64,000 nucleotides of DNA from Acanthamoeba lenticulata. Its lineage: Eukaryota; Discosea; Longamoebia; Acanthamoebidae. Position numbers and translations under genes: made by a program. The notes below the pieces were generated by a model. That model saw nothing but the letters and a program-made list of their open reading frames with translations. It did not search any database and was not told the origin of the DNA. Every line of letters starts with the position of its first letter. The stretch's first letter is position 1. Below, in pieces: positions 24,360-34,153 of the stretch. The DNA lies in contig NAVB01000442.1 in the NCBI GenBank assembly GCA_002179805.1, forward strand, positions 1-64,000. Direction: 5' to 3'.

Positions 24360-27300
24360 ATGATGGAGGACAACACGGAGTACGCCGCTAAGGACATTAC
24401 GCGTGACCTGATTGAGCACCTGGTTGACTTGCCCTCAGACGTGGTCAAGGGCATTTACGTCTTCGGGTCCCATGCTTTCGGCACCGCCACACCCCAGTCA
24501 GGTCCCTCCCCCTCCGCAGTGCCTTTGTGCTACTTGTTGGAACGAGCCTCACCCAAGCAAGTTGCCGGCCTCACCCATGACCTTTCTTTCACGCCCGCAG
24601 ACTGGGACTTCTACGTGGTGGTCGACGGATACGTGGGTCCTCTTGCTGTGGACGCGGCCCCAGCCAAGCTGGCTGACGTCTCTTCCAACGATGCCCGTAT
24701 GGCCATCCCCGAGCGGCCGGAGGAGTTGCGCTGGGAGGTCTTGTACAATCGAGGCAATGTGGACATGACGGTGTACGAAGCCGGCAACTGGCAAGAAATG
24801 CTCGACTACCAGGTTCGTTGCTCTAAGCTGGAAGCATCGTAGGGTGACACTCACTCTAAGCGACGCTCATCGTAGGATCTGCACAGCATTTTCTGCCAAC
24901 ACTTCATGTCTCCGTCACTTGCCCTCAAGAACTCGCCCGAGGTGCGTGGCCGCCATGCATGGATGTAGCCATTTCATTCAACTTTTGGTTGACGCTTGAG
25001 TGGTCCCATCGACAGCGTTTCTCGTGGGAGCTCGACATGATGCGCCTGAAACACTCTGTGAACGCTTACGTCTGGTCTCACCACATGCTCGGCCGCCAGT
25101 ACATGAAACGCAAGCACCACGTCAGGTGCCTCCCGCGCCCTCTCTCACGCCCTCAAGGGTCACCTTGCCCTCTCCTCCTCACGACATAGTGTTCCGCCGT
25201 GTTGCGTAGGGGCCGCAAGTGCATGGTCCACTGCCTGCGCATGATGCTGATGGCCAACAGCCTGGTCAAGCTCAAGGGCCGCAACATCGATCCTGCCGTT
25301 CACGAGGTCGCGAACCAGCACTACCGTGAGCTGATGCAGCTCGACGGCGAGAGCCTGACCTGGGCGGAGCTCGACAAGTGGTTCCATCTGCGCTATCATC
25401 CGCTCCGCCACGAGTTTCAGCTGGGCGTCAACGACTACCGGCGTAAGATGGGCCTCATCCACGGGAACTTGCGAAGCTGCGGCGAGGGCCAGCCCGCCAC
25501 GCGGCTCGCCACGGTGGACTACATCCGCCTCTCGCTCCAGGAAGAGGGCATCAGCGCTGCGCCCGAAGGGTGCGTGCCGAAGCGGGGCCGTCGACAGAAA
25601 GTGAGTTGGCCTTGCAAGAAAACGACTCACTCGGCTCGTGCGATCATGTGTATGGGCCTTCAGGCGCCATGACCTGAGCTTCCTGAAGCGCGAGCTCTCG
25701 CTGCGTATCTCACGACACCACCAGTTTCCCAACCTCGTGCAGCTTAACCAGCAGCTGTATTCGTCCCCGGCGGTACGCCGTGAGCTGAAGCGTCGCGCCG
25801 AACAACTTGACAGCTGCTCACACGAGTTCATTTTACGCTCTTCTCCTCATCAGCAATGCGACGTCACCAGAGAGTGTGCGGGCCTCGTGCTCGATGAGGA
25901 CGACGACTGGCGTGTCGTCGCGCGAGGCTTCCCGCGCTTGTTCCACTACAACGAAGACGAGGTGCGCCGGCTTTGGCACTCAGAACTCGCGGGTTGCTTA
26001 GCCCTGACTCGCGACATGCTGGAATGAAAAACAGGAGAAGCACCTGCCCTCCATCACCGCGTGGGATCGTGTGCGACTGTTCGAGATCAGCCCCGGACTG
26101 ACGATCACGCTCTATCACTATGCCGACCAATGGCTGGTGGCGTCCACGAGCAACAGCTTTATCGGCCGTTGTCTCCGCAAGCGTGAGCGCGCCCGGATTC
26201 GTCGCGAGGAGGGCCGAGAAATGGACGAGGGCAAGGTACCAGCTGGGCTTGTGCTATGCTCTGCACATTTCGCCTGGCGATTCTCATCTCTTGTGCGCGG
26301 ACTCTGACGGTTGGCTGCAGGACTGGAACCGGTTCGTGGAGAGGCTCTTCTGGAGCGTCTGGGAGGCGCGAGGCCACCGGCTTCCTGAAAACAGTGAGGA
26401 CAAGTGCTTCGTCTTCCGACTGGTCACGCAGGGCACGCTCGTCGACCACCTGCTGGCCGAGCGCCGACCCGAGGACGTCAATGGCCAGCCCGCGCGCGAA
26501 GAGATACCTGAGCGACTGGTGCTGGTCGGCGTGCGCGATCGCGTGACGTCTGCCGAGTCGCTGCCCGAGGCATTTGCCCGCGAGCACGGCTGGGAGGGCC
26601 CGACCGAACGGCCCGATTTGGCCGCGCTCGTTGTGCAGTGGGCCCAGCAGGGCGAGCCGACGGCCGAGGAGCTCAAGGTGCTCTCGCGCCGCGGTGGCGG
26701 CAGCGTGGCCAAACCGACGCCGCCTGCCTCGGCCAAGTCGCCCCGTGATGGTGGCGCGATGTCTGAGCACGAGCGCCAGCAGAAGAGGCAAAAGTACGTG
26801 CTGGACCGGCTAGTGGACAAGTGCTGGGAGCTCGACGTTCTGGAGGCCCAGGGCCTAATAATCTGCGACCCGGACTTCAATCGCATTGTTGTTCACTCAC
26901 CATCCCACGCTGCGCTGTCGTCCTTGGGTACGTGAAGCTCCTCTCCCGGGTGCCCACACAAGGCTCACGTTCGGTTGCTTGGGATTGTGCAGGGCCCTAC
27001 ACGTGCCGACACACGAAGGAAGAGTACTTCCTCACGCTCGTGCGCACGACGTTCGACCAGCACGAGCGCTTCTGCCGCTACTACCCCGACTGGGCGCATT
27101 GGTATCGGGTACGTGCCCGCGTGATTGTATTCTGTCCGTACTCCTGGCGCCCCCGCCTGACGCCGTGTGACCCTTCTCTGCCCAGTACGCGCGTGCGCTG
27201 CTGATCGCCCTGTGTGACGAGACCGACGCCCTGTACATGAACACACTGGCCAAGCTCACCAACAAGCAAGTTGGTGCGTCCTCCGCTGACGGCTAGTTTG

Positions 27301-27721
27301 TTGGCGCGAGGAAGTCTCAATGGCTCGGTGCGGTGGTGGTGGCGTTGGGTCGACGACAGGTGAGTGGTTCCACGAGCAACAGCGCCTGAATTCGAAAGAG
27401 AGCAAGCGCGGTAAGCTGTTGAAGCTGCTCTACAAGGCCAACGAGGCGCCTCTCTCCAAGCACTGCCGCAGTTCTGGAGAGCAGCCGGAGCAGCACACCA
27501 TGAAGCTCACCACGCTCGCGCACTACCTCTCGCTCGACAGTGTCAAGAACGTGCACGTGAGCAAGGGGCTCCAGGGCCACCTGTTCTCGGCCTACAACCA
27601 ACAACTCAAGCCCACCCGCAAGCGCTACGCCACCCGCAAGCTGTCGCCTATGCCCCTTCCCGCCCTCCTCCCTGAGTGCTCGCTCTGCCGAGTCGCCCAA
27701 GACTCTGAAGCTGCTGAGTAG
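24360..27721 (+). CDS. Nucleotidyltransferase fused to a degenerate T4 Rnl1-type RNA ligase domain
   Basis: About ten exons. The N-terminal domain (24360-25600) is a pol-beta-type nucleotidyltransferase: VFGSHAFGTATPQSDWDFYV has the GS signature and both metal-binding Asps, a third acidic residue lies in NVDMTVYE, and a helical region follows. From 25670 the protein follows the T4 Rnl1 layout: FPNLVQLNQQLYSSP, ECAGLVLDEDDDWRVVARGF (usual ECRG), RLFHYNED, LFEISPGLTITLYHY (usual EKxDGSL), DKCFVFRLVTQG (usual FEL), ERLVLVGVRD, and EAQGLIICDPDFNRIVVHSP (usual motif V with KxK). The adenylated Lys of motif I is Ile (codon 26086-26088), its Asp is Pro, the Glu of FEL is Arg and the motif V lysines are Val/His. 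The ligase half therefore looks catalytically dead while the transferase half looks intact. The stop lies 24 bp from the stop of the next, convergent gene. The fold assignment is from motif order and not from a search. Confidence 0.75.
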
Positions 27722-27745
27722 CCAGTTTTTATGTTTAGATGTTGA

Positions 27746-28635
27746 TTACACCACGCGGACCGACATCTCGTTGCCCTGCTCGAAGGCCAGGTCCAGCGAG
27801 ACGTAGCCGTTGGCCGGATCGCGTATGTAGGTCAAGTACTCGGGCACGAAGTCGGCGTTGTCGGCCAGCACGATGGCCCCACGCTTGAGTCGAGGCTCCA
27901 GCAGCTTGAGGATGGGAATGTAAAGGTTCTTTGCTCCGTCGAGAAGCACCAGATCGATCTCATCCGGCAGGTCGTTCTGCAACGTGATCAAGGCATCACC
28001 TTCCCTGTAGGCACAGAAAAATCAGAAGCAATTCTCATGGGAAAGGTGGTGAGAACTGCGAGAAGGCCATACCGAACGTCAACAAGATCGAGCAAGCCAG
28101 CCTCCTGGAGGTTCTGTTTGGCCTGAGCGACTTTGCCAGGCTCGAATTCGGTGGTGATGAGCTTGCCGCTGGAGCCGTTGTCCCTCAGCCCGGCCGCAAG
28201 GTGGATGGTCGAGACGCCGAACGAAGTGCCAAACTCGACGATGTTGGTCGCCTTGCGCGCAACAGCCAGCATGTAGAGCATACGGCCGAACTCTGGCTTG
28301 ACGGCAAGGTACAGCTGACTGCACAAGTCAACGTACAGTGACTTGTAGTCCTCGTTCGACTTGCGCATCACGAACTGCCGCAGATCTTCGCTTGCCTCCA
28401 TGACTCCCTGCTTGATGAGCTTCTCGCGCATCTCACCAAGACGTTCTCGGTCTTTGCTCATGTCCGTGAACAAGCGCTGCAGAGTGTTGGCAACGTTGGG
28501 GCTATTCAGGCTGCTCATGTTGGGAGTGTTGGTTGTCGTGTATGTTGATTGTGTGAACTGATGCATCAGCCTTTTATCACCGCCTGAGATGGTCGTGAAA
28601 GACCTTCCTTGAAGGCTGGCCATAACGTAAGCCAT
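27746..28635 (-). CDS. SAM-dependent O-methyltransferase, family 3 (catechol-OMT-like fold)
   Basis: Two exons joined across an intron at about 28005-28075. Motif I is NIVEFGTSFGVSTIHLAAGL (about 28245), which binds SAM. TTEFEPGKVAQAKQNLQEAG (about 28150) contains the acidic residue for the ribose. Exon 2 gives EIDLVLLDGAKNLYIPILKL and GAIVLADNADF (from about 27965), where family-3 enzymes place metal-binding acidic residues and a lysine. The family methylates hydroxyls of small molecules; the substrate is unknown. The longest ATG start (28635) gives an N-terminal stretch (FTTISGGDKRLMHQFTQ) that could be a targeting sequence. A second ATG at 28518 would give the usual family length of about 220 residues. 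Confidence 0.82.
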
Positions 28636-29217
28636 TTATTTAAAAAGCCCAGTCAGCGGCGTTTCGGGTCTTTACTCGCGCATTAGGCAATGCACCCGCC
28701 GAAGACCGGACTCCGAAGTTGCAGAATTGTCACCTTTAATTGTTGGCTGGGATTTTGTTGGGATTCGTTGTTCTCAAAATCCCAACAATTTTGGGTACAA
28801 CAAAAACTGCAAAAGTGCTCCAGTCTTAAACACATTGCCAAGAACAACATCTCCATGCAATCTTGCATCTTGTGGCCTGGGCTGTTGTTAGTGCTGGTTA
28901 TGCTTTGTTTCACAAGCAGTACACACCTCCCCCATTCGATGAAAGTAACTTATCACGCTTCGGTTGTTTTTGCTATCCTCACCGTGATGACGAGGCTACG
29001 CACGGGCAAGCAAGCCAAGTGTGGGCTTTGTTGAGTATGGAACCCACGTCCCTGGTGATGGCTCATCAGCTTCAATGGCCTCTTGCACAAGCTTTTATGT
29101 GCTTACCCAAGCGATAAGATTACTGCATTTGCTCTAAACATAAAAGATGGCCATGATGATTGGGTTTATGACACACGAGTAGGCGAAGGCTGCATCGAAA
29201 GCTTCAGCTCAGAGGCT
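28636..29217. other. Low-GC gene-poor stretch with broken reading frames
   Basis: About 580 bases, visibly AT-richer than the neighbours. Plus-strand frames are short and shift. One reads FDESNLSRFGCFCYPHRDDE (about 28937) and another DKITAFALNIKDGHDDWVYD (about 29112). The first loosely recalls the FGCxCYxH stretch after Copia-type integrases, but this is weak. No splice pattern restores a convincing gene. It may be a decayed element or only flanking DNA. Confidence 0.35.
28755..28788. repeat. Perfect 11-bp inverted repeat (hairpin)
   Basis: TTGTTGGGATT at 28755-28765 pairs with AATCCCAACAA at 28778-28788 around a 12-base loop. It sits in the AT-rich stretch and is not followed by a gene. 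Confidence 0.6.
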
Positions 29218-30295
29218 CTACGGCGCCTGCTGGCGCTCATTCGGGCCTTGCGGGAGCTCACCACCCTTTAAGGAGTGTTCTGTACAGCAGGCATGAGAAG
29301 AAAAAGTCGAGAGAGGATGAACCACCAAGGACAAACCTGAAGGAGAAAAAGGAGGCACAGCAACGTCGGCCTCTTCCGTGTAGGGTTCCTTCAGCAGCCG
29401 GTCGACGACACGCAGGGCTTCTTCGCTCGCCTTCTTGGCAGCGGCCGCACGCACCTCAGCGAGCTCTCTGGCTTGTCGCTCCCACTTCCGCTTGATGTGC
29501 TCCGGGGTCTCGAGACTCTTCCGATTCAACGGATTCAACTGTGTGGCCAAGCTCCCCAGGAAGGGAGGAAGGGGGATCAGCACAGCCAGATAATGGAACA
29601 ATGAAGGAGGGACTCGCACCCGAGCCACAACTATGCCCTCAATCAAGGCGAGCGGCACCGGACCCCACGTTCGCGAGTCGGTGGATTGTTTCGGGTTGTC
29701 GCCCTCGAGCCACACATGAGCTGGTGGCACTTGGATCGTTACCTGCCGCAGCACGAGTATGAGGCCTCAAGGCGCACCCGCAACAAAGTGGTCAAAGGTG
29801 AACCTCGTGAGCTTGTTCCTCTTCTTCGGTCCAGCCAACGGCAGCGGGCGAGTAGAAGGTGACCTTGATGGTGTCTCCCGGGAGGCCCTTGACTCGCTTC
29901 AGCACTTTCGACTGCTTGACTTCGAGGTTGCATTCCGCTGGGTGAAGGGCTGGGGTTTCCCGTCAGGCTGTGTGTGTGTGTGTGGGGATGAAATGGTGAA
30001 CGAACCCTGCGCAATGTCTCCGACCTTTAGGTCTTTCTCCGGATCAATGCGGTGAGACACCACCACGCTATCGGAAGCGGCATTTAATGTCGGATACATG
30101 GAGGGACCTGCTGTCTGATAAGGGCGGCTGGGTCACTTAGCCGGCTCAATTGTTACAATCAATGCAGGACGCCAGCAAACGCACAAGTGTGGGCCGGTAA
30201 AAGAAGTGAGTGAAGTTGTATGCCACTGCAAAAAACGAGCCATAGAAGACTGCCTCGCGCCCAACACGGCTCAGGAGGGGTCTTGCCTTCTCCAT
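29218..30295 (-). CDS. Mitochondrial inner membrane protease subunit 2-like (IMP2, signal peptidase S26 family)
   Basis: IMP proteases remove sorting signals of proteins in the intermembrane space. Exon 1 (30295 to about 30161) was joined by frame. It encodes an N-terminal helix, VFYGSFFAVAYNFTHFFYRP, that would anchor the protein. It splices into SGPSMYPTLNAASDS, which holds the catalytic Ser. Exon 3 gives SKVLKRVKGLPGDTIKV with the catalytic Lys (KRVxGLPGD), and the next exon VPPAHVWLEGDNPKQSTDSR followed by GPVPLALIEG, the IMP2 signature after the catalytic core. The frame continues into a helical, charged tail (IKRKWERQARELAEVRAAAA) of about 60-100 residues that typical IMP2 lacks. The tail end is uncertain: the frame closes at 29218 but an intron near 29340 is possible. 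Confidence 0.75.
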
Positions 30296-30359
30296 CTTCT
30301 ATTTGCGTTCATTTTCTTTCCAGGATTTCTTTGTTTTTTGTTCTTTTGTTTGCACAGTC

Positions 30360-31593
30360 ATGGCGCAGAAGAAGGTGGGTGCTGCACCGCCTCCAGAGCC
30401 CACCGCCGTGCTCCGTGGTCATGAGTCAGCGGTCAACGCTGTTGCTCTCTGGGTGCCTCCGGCAGATGGAAGGGCACAGCCTTTGGTGTCGTCGGGAGAT
30501 GCTGGTGGCGGGGTGTGTCTGTGGTCCCTCCGTACCAAGCGCCGCCTCCAGACCGAGCCTACCGCACACACCACCGGCGGCGGCACAAGCGGGGGGACAG
30601 AGGGCGGAGTGCTGCAGGTGGCCTTCCTAGCCGGCGGCAGCCAAGTTCTCTCGCAGGGCCGAGGCCAAGATTCGTGTGTGAAGCTCTGGTCCACCGAGCA
30701 CCTGGGCAAAGCAGGTGGCAAGGCGGTCCTAACCACGTTTCCCGTGGCGTCGATGGCCTTTTGCAAGGCTTCCCTGCTGGAGCACACTGGAGGTGAGGAT
30801 CTCCCCACTCTTGTTCTGCACCGTTTGCTCGTAGTGCTGAGGAGCCCCCCCCCCCGGTGCAGCGAGCGAAGAGCGACTGTTTGCCATATACGGTGAAGAA
30901 GACACAAGGCGAGTGGAGGGAGAGTCTGTCTCTCTGTGGGATATGCGCTCGCAGCAAGCGTTAGTGCGTTTGCCCTCGCCCGAGGGACAGGACGGACGAG
31001 CAAAGACAGGCATGTGCATGTGCCTACGACTGTTCGAAGGCTCGACAGGCCAGGCCTGTTTGGCCTCGATGTGGGAGAACGGCCACCTCTACCTGTGGGA
31101 CCTCCGCAACACAGCGCGGCCGTTCGCCTCCACCGCCACCGGGGCCACTGTGCGCAAACTGCACGCCGAGCCGCCGCTGGCGCTCGACTTGGCTGTGGTT
31201 GGTGACGGTCGGTTGCGCGGCGTGTCCAGTGGAGCTGACGCCCACATCGGTGTATTCGCGGCGGGCCTGCCCGCAGGTGCCACCACAAGCCCCGACCAGG
31301 GCGAGGCCGCGCCACCGAGTAGCGGAGGCGCGGTGGAGGTGCTACAACAGCTGGAGCTGGCGAACGCGGGTGTGGGCAGTGTGGCCATCCGCCGAGATCA
31401 GCGCATCTTCGCAACGGGCGGGTGGGACAAGCGCGTGCGCGTGTGGGACTTCAAGCGACTGCGACCACTGGCCGTGCTCAAGGCCCACACGGAGGCGGTC
31501 AACTGCGTCGCCTTTGCCAACAACAGCCCAGAGAGCAATCTTCTCGTGTCGGGCTCAGCGGACACGCGTATCGCCTGTTGGTCAATTTACTGA
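30360..31593 (+). CDS. WD40 protein, GNB1L/Asa1-like
   Basis: One intron (about 30792-30860, ending GGTGCAG just after a 10-base C run) splits the gene. The protein has about 380 residues and seven WD-like repeats, for example AVLRGHESAVNAVALWV (repeat 1), ESVSLWDMRSQQALVRLPSP, NGHLYLWDLRN, and the last two, FATGGWDKRVRVWDFKRLRP and LVSGSADTRIACWSIY. It ends directly on the final WD strand, as human GNB1L does, and the wording of the last repeats is close to that family. GNB1L and yeast Asa1 act with the TTT/ASTRA co-chaperones that mature PIKK kinases. The ATG lies only 64 bp from the divergent ATG of the IMP2-like gene. Confidence 0.75.
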
Positions 31594-31667
31594 CGAGCAT
31601 CAAGGACTTCACTCTCTTCGGCCGAAAGCGTCTTTTGGGTTAAGCCATATGTGTGTGCTTTTTCGTG

Positions 31668-32315
31668 TCACACAGCGTTGGCCGGCGAGGCGGCTTCAGC
31701 TTCACTGGCTTCCTTTCGCCGTCGCTCTTCCTCTTCCTCCTTCTCTTTTTGCATCTTCTGCTTGCCCTCTTCGGTCAGCTTGGCCCAGAACACCGTTTTG
31801 ATGAACTTGCCTCCGATCAAGATGGACCCTGCGTTCCTCTTCTCTTCTTTCTCTGCATGCAAAGAGCGGGCGCGTTAGCACCTCGGCACATATACCATAG
31901 AGCAAGCCATTCACGTACCGGGGCCGTCGTCAAGCTTCACTCGTCGATATTCTCGCGATTCGGAGAGAATCATGTTTCTCTGCTTGTCGAACGCCAAAAA
32001 TCGGCCGATAAAGATGCGGCCGTCGGCAATGACGACCTTCACTAGCCGCCCGATCATTTCCTCGCGCACTCGGGCGATGTTGGGTGTATCGTGGGTCGAG
32101 TTGCACAGCTTCGCATCCCACACGCTCTCTGGGTTGAGCTTTACCCCACATCGCACGCAAAATTGAAACGCATTTCGCTTCATAACCAGTCCACACGCTC
32201 CGCACATGATGTCATTCTCCTCAGCCACCTTGGCCTGAGCGTCAGTGCCCAGCGTCACGACTGCCGCCTCTTCCATCGGCGCCCCTGTGTGTCCATCCTC
32301 CTGCGCGTCGCCCAT
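31668..32315 (-). CDS. Lsm-domain protein, NAA38 (LSMD1)-like, with N-terminal zinc ribbon
   Basis: Two exons, with the intron at about 31863-31917. The first exon carries CGACGLVMKRNAFQFCVRCG (about 32200), a CX2C...CX2C zinc ribbon. An Sm fold follows: IGRLVKVVIADGRIFIGRFL with AFDKQRNMILSESREY, and after the intron RNAGSILIGGKFIKTVFWA. This split Sm1/Sm2 pattern with GRxxxGxFxAFDKxxN is that of NAA38/Mak31, the small auxiliary subunit of the NatC N-terminal acetyltransferase. The C-terminal tail is a charged helix (KMQKEKEEEEERRRKE). The zinc ribbon is not part of NAA38 as I know it, so another Lsm-like role is possible. Confidence 0.65.
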
Positions 32316-32427
32316 CGCGTGTGTCTATTTTGGACCAATTTAAAGCGTCATTTCCCTCGCATTTTGTCTCTTTTCTTCCACACGGCAGGGCTTGTGGTAA
32401 AGACCTGACAACAGGAGTGGCTCTCAC

Positions 32428-34062
32428 TCAGGAGGGTTTGTGGTGACCACAAGAGGGGCCGCCTGACGGGGCCCGGTCAGACTCCGCAGGCGGTGTGATC
32501 TCGTTTCCGTTTTCATCGACGACCTTGAGCTCGCCGACCGAGTGAGCAAACTCCTTCAGTGAGAACTGGGCACTGCCTCTCTCCTTGGGCTTCTGCTGGG
32601 ACGGGTGCGGACACCAGCCGATCATGTAGACGATCTGGTGTAGTTCCAAACCCCCAGCCCCAATGCGAGTTTCGTCAGATTGAGAGGGCGGGCTGGGGAG
32701 TACAGAAGACCTTGACGGACCTGGAAGGTGGCGGGCACGCGGCCGTTCTCCTTCCCGTAGAGGGCCTGGTACGCCGCCGCGGCAGCGTACATGGTCGGGC
32801 GGGGCACGTAGGGTCGTCGAAAATGCTGCGCGTTGCTCTCGCCCATGCCCCGTAGGTCGCGCATGAGCGTGAATGCGTCGGCAAACTCCACCACGATCTC
32901 TTCTTGATCGACTGTTCCAATCAATCACTACCGCATGAGCAGCGGGTCTTACGCGCCACAAATAATGGAGAGAGTTTCGCCGTACTGGTGGGGAGGCCAA
33001 ACTTGGCCCGGGTGAGCAGATCGCCCATGTCGCCCACGCCAGCAAAGGGCGAGACGTGGTTGGAGATGCCGCCGTCGCGCTCCTGTTCGGCCACCAGGAA
33101 GGCGTTTCTGTCATGCACGCGAGGGTAATCACAAAAATGGTGAGAACGTGATGGAAGCAGGAAGGCATCACGCCAGACCTGATCAAGCTACCTGAGCTCC
33201 CAGAGGGTCTCTTCGCCGAACATGGAGGCGAGGAAGAGGCCGTCTGGCTTAAGGACGCGTCTTATCTGTGCGAGGACGCCCGGCAGGTCATTGACCCAGT
33301 GCAGCGCCAGGTTGGAGATGACCAGGTCGAAGGTGCCCTCCTCGAACGACAGCAGCTCTTCGTCGCCCAATATACGTTCAGGTTTAACTGCACTCAGGCG
33401 GTAGATGTGTGAGCGCATGGGCTCCGGGAAGGCATTGAGTAGAAAAGAGAGGCGCGAGGTGGCGCACTTGGGAGGGCAGCGTCGTGATGCTGGTCACGCG
33501 CCAGGCTCAGTGCTGTGAAGAAGAGAATAAGAGTTACCTCATGCGTTAGGATCGCGGATGTGCACAGACAGGCCGCGGCAGAGGCGGGGGTGCGAGGACA
33601 TACGCGAGGAGTCGAGTTGTACAATCCGCGTGATGCCGGGTATCTCCTGGAGGTACTCCACCACGCCCGATGCCGCGCCGCCCAAGGCCAGCACTGACGA
33701 GTACTCACGGTCCAAGATGTCCTGCGTGAAGCGGCCACTTTAGCGCGCTGACCTTCTACGTCGGCCCATTGAGGGAGCGTCCGTACGTTGAGGCGGTCGG
33801 TGAGCCGCACGGCGACCTCTCGGCGCAGATAGTCGAAGTCACTTGAGTCGGCGTCAGCAGCAGCACGATCGCGCTGTAGTCGCTTCACCTTGCGGTTGAA
33901 CACGTTCATTGCGCGTTCCTCGCTGTCCTGCGTCGCCAGACCTCGACGCGAAGATATCCCTATACAGCGTGCCACCGCACCCTGGAGCAGGGTGGAACGC
34001 GGCCAAGGGAATCCATTATTGAGCTGCCCTCGGGTGGCGCTCAACCGAAGTGCCGATCGCAT
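32428..34062 (-). CDS. NDUFAF5: Mitochondrial complex I assembly factor NDUFAF5
   Basis: A SAM-dependent fold protein of the mitochondrial matrix that hydroxylates an arginine of NDUFS7 during assembly of complex I. The N-terminus ([20 protein letters not shown] and an [11 protein letters not shown] cleavage-like region) is rich in Arg and Ser and fits a presequence. [17 protein letters not shown] and [16 protein letters not shown] match the start of the human protein. Next come [20 protein letters not shown] then [54 protein letters not shown] and [20 protein letters not shown], in order and almost word for word like the family. About six exons. The ATG lies 91 bp from the divergent KANSL2-like gene. 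Confidence 0.93.
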
Positions 34063-34153
34063 CGCACTTGCGCTTGTTTTTTGATTTTAATGTTTCCTTC
34101 TTTTTGGACCGCAGGAAAAAGAAACATAAAAAAAACCTAAAGAATTGAGCAGC

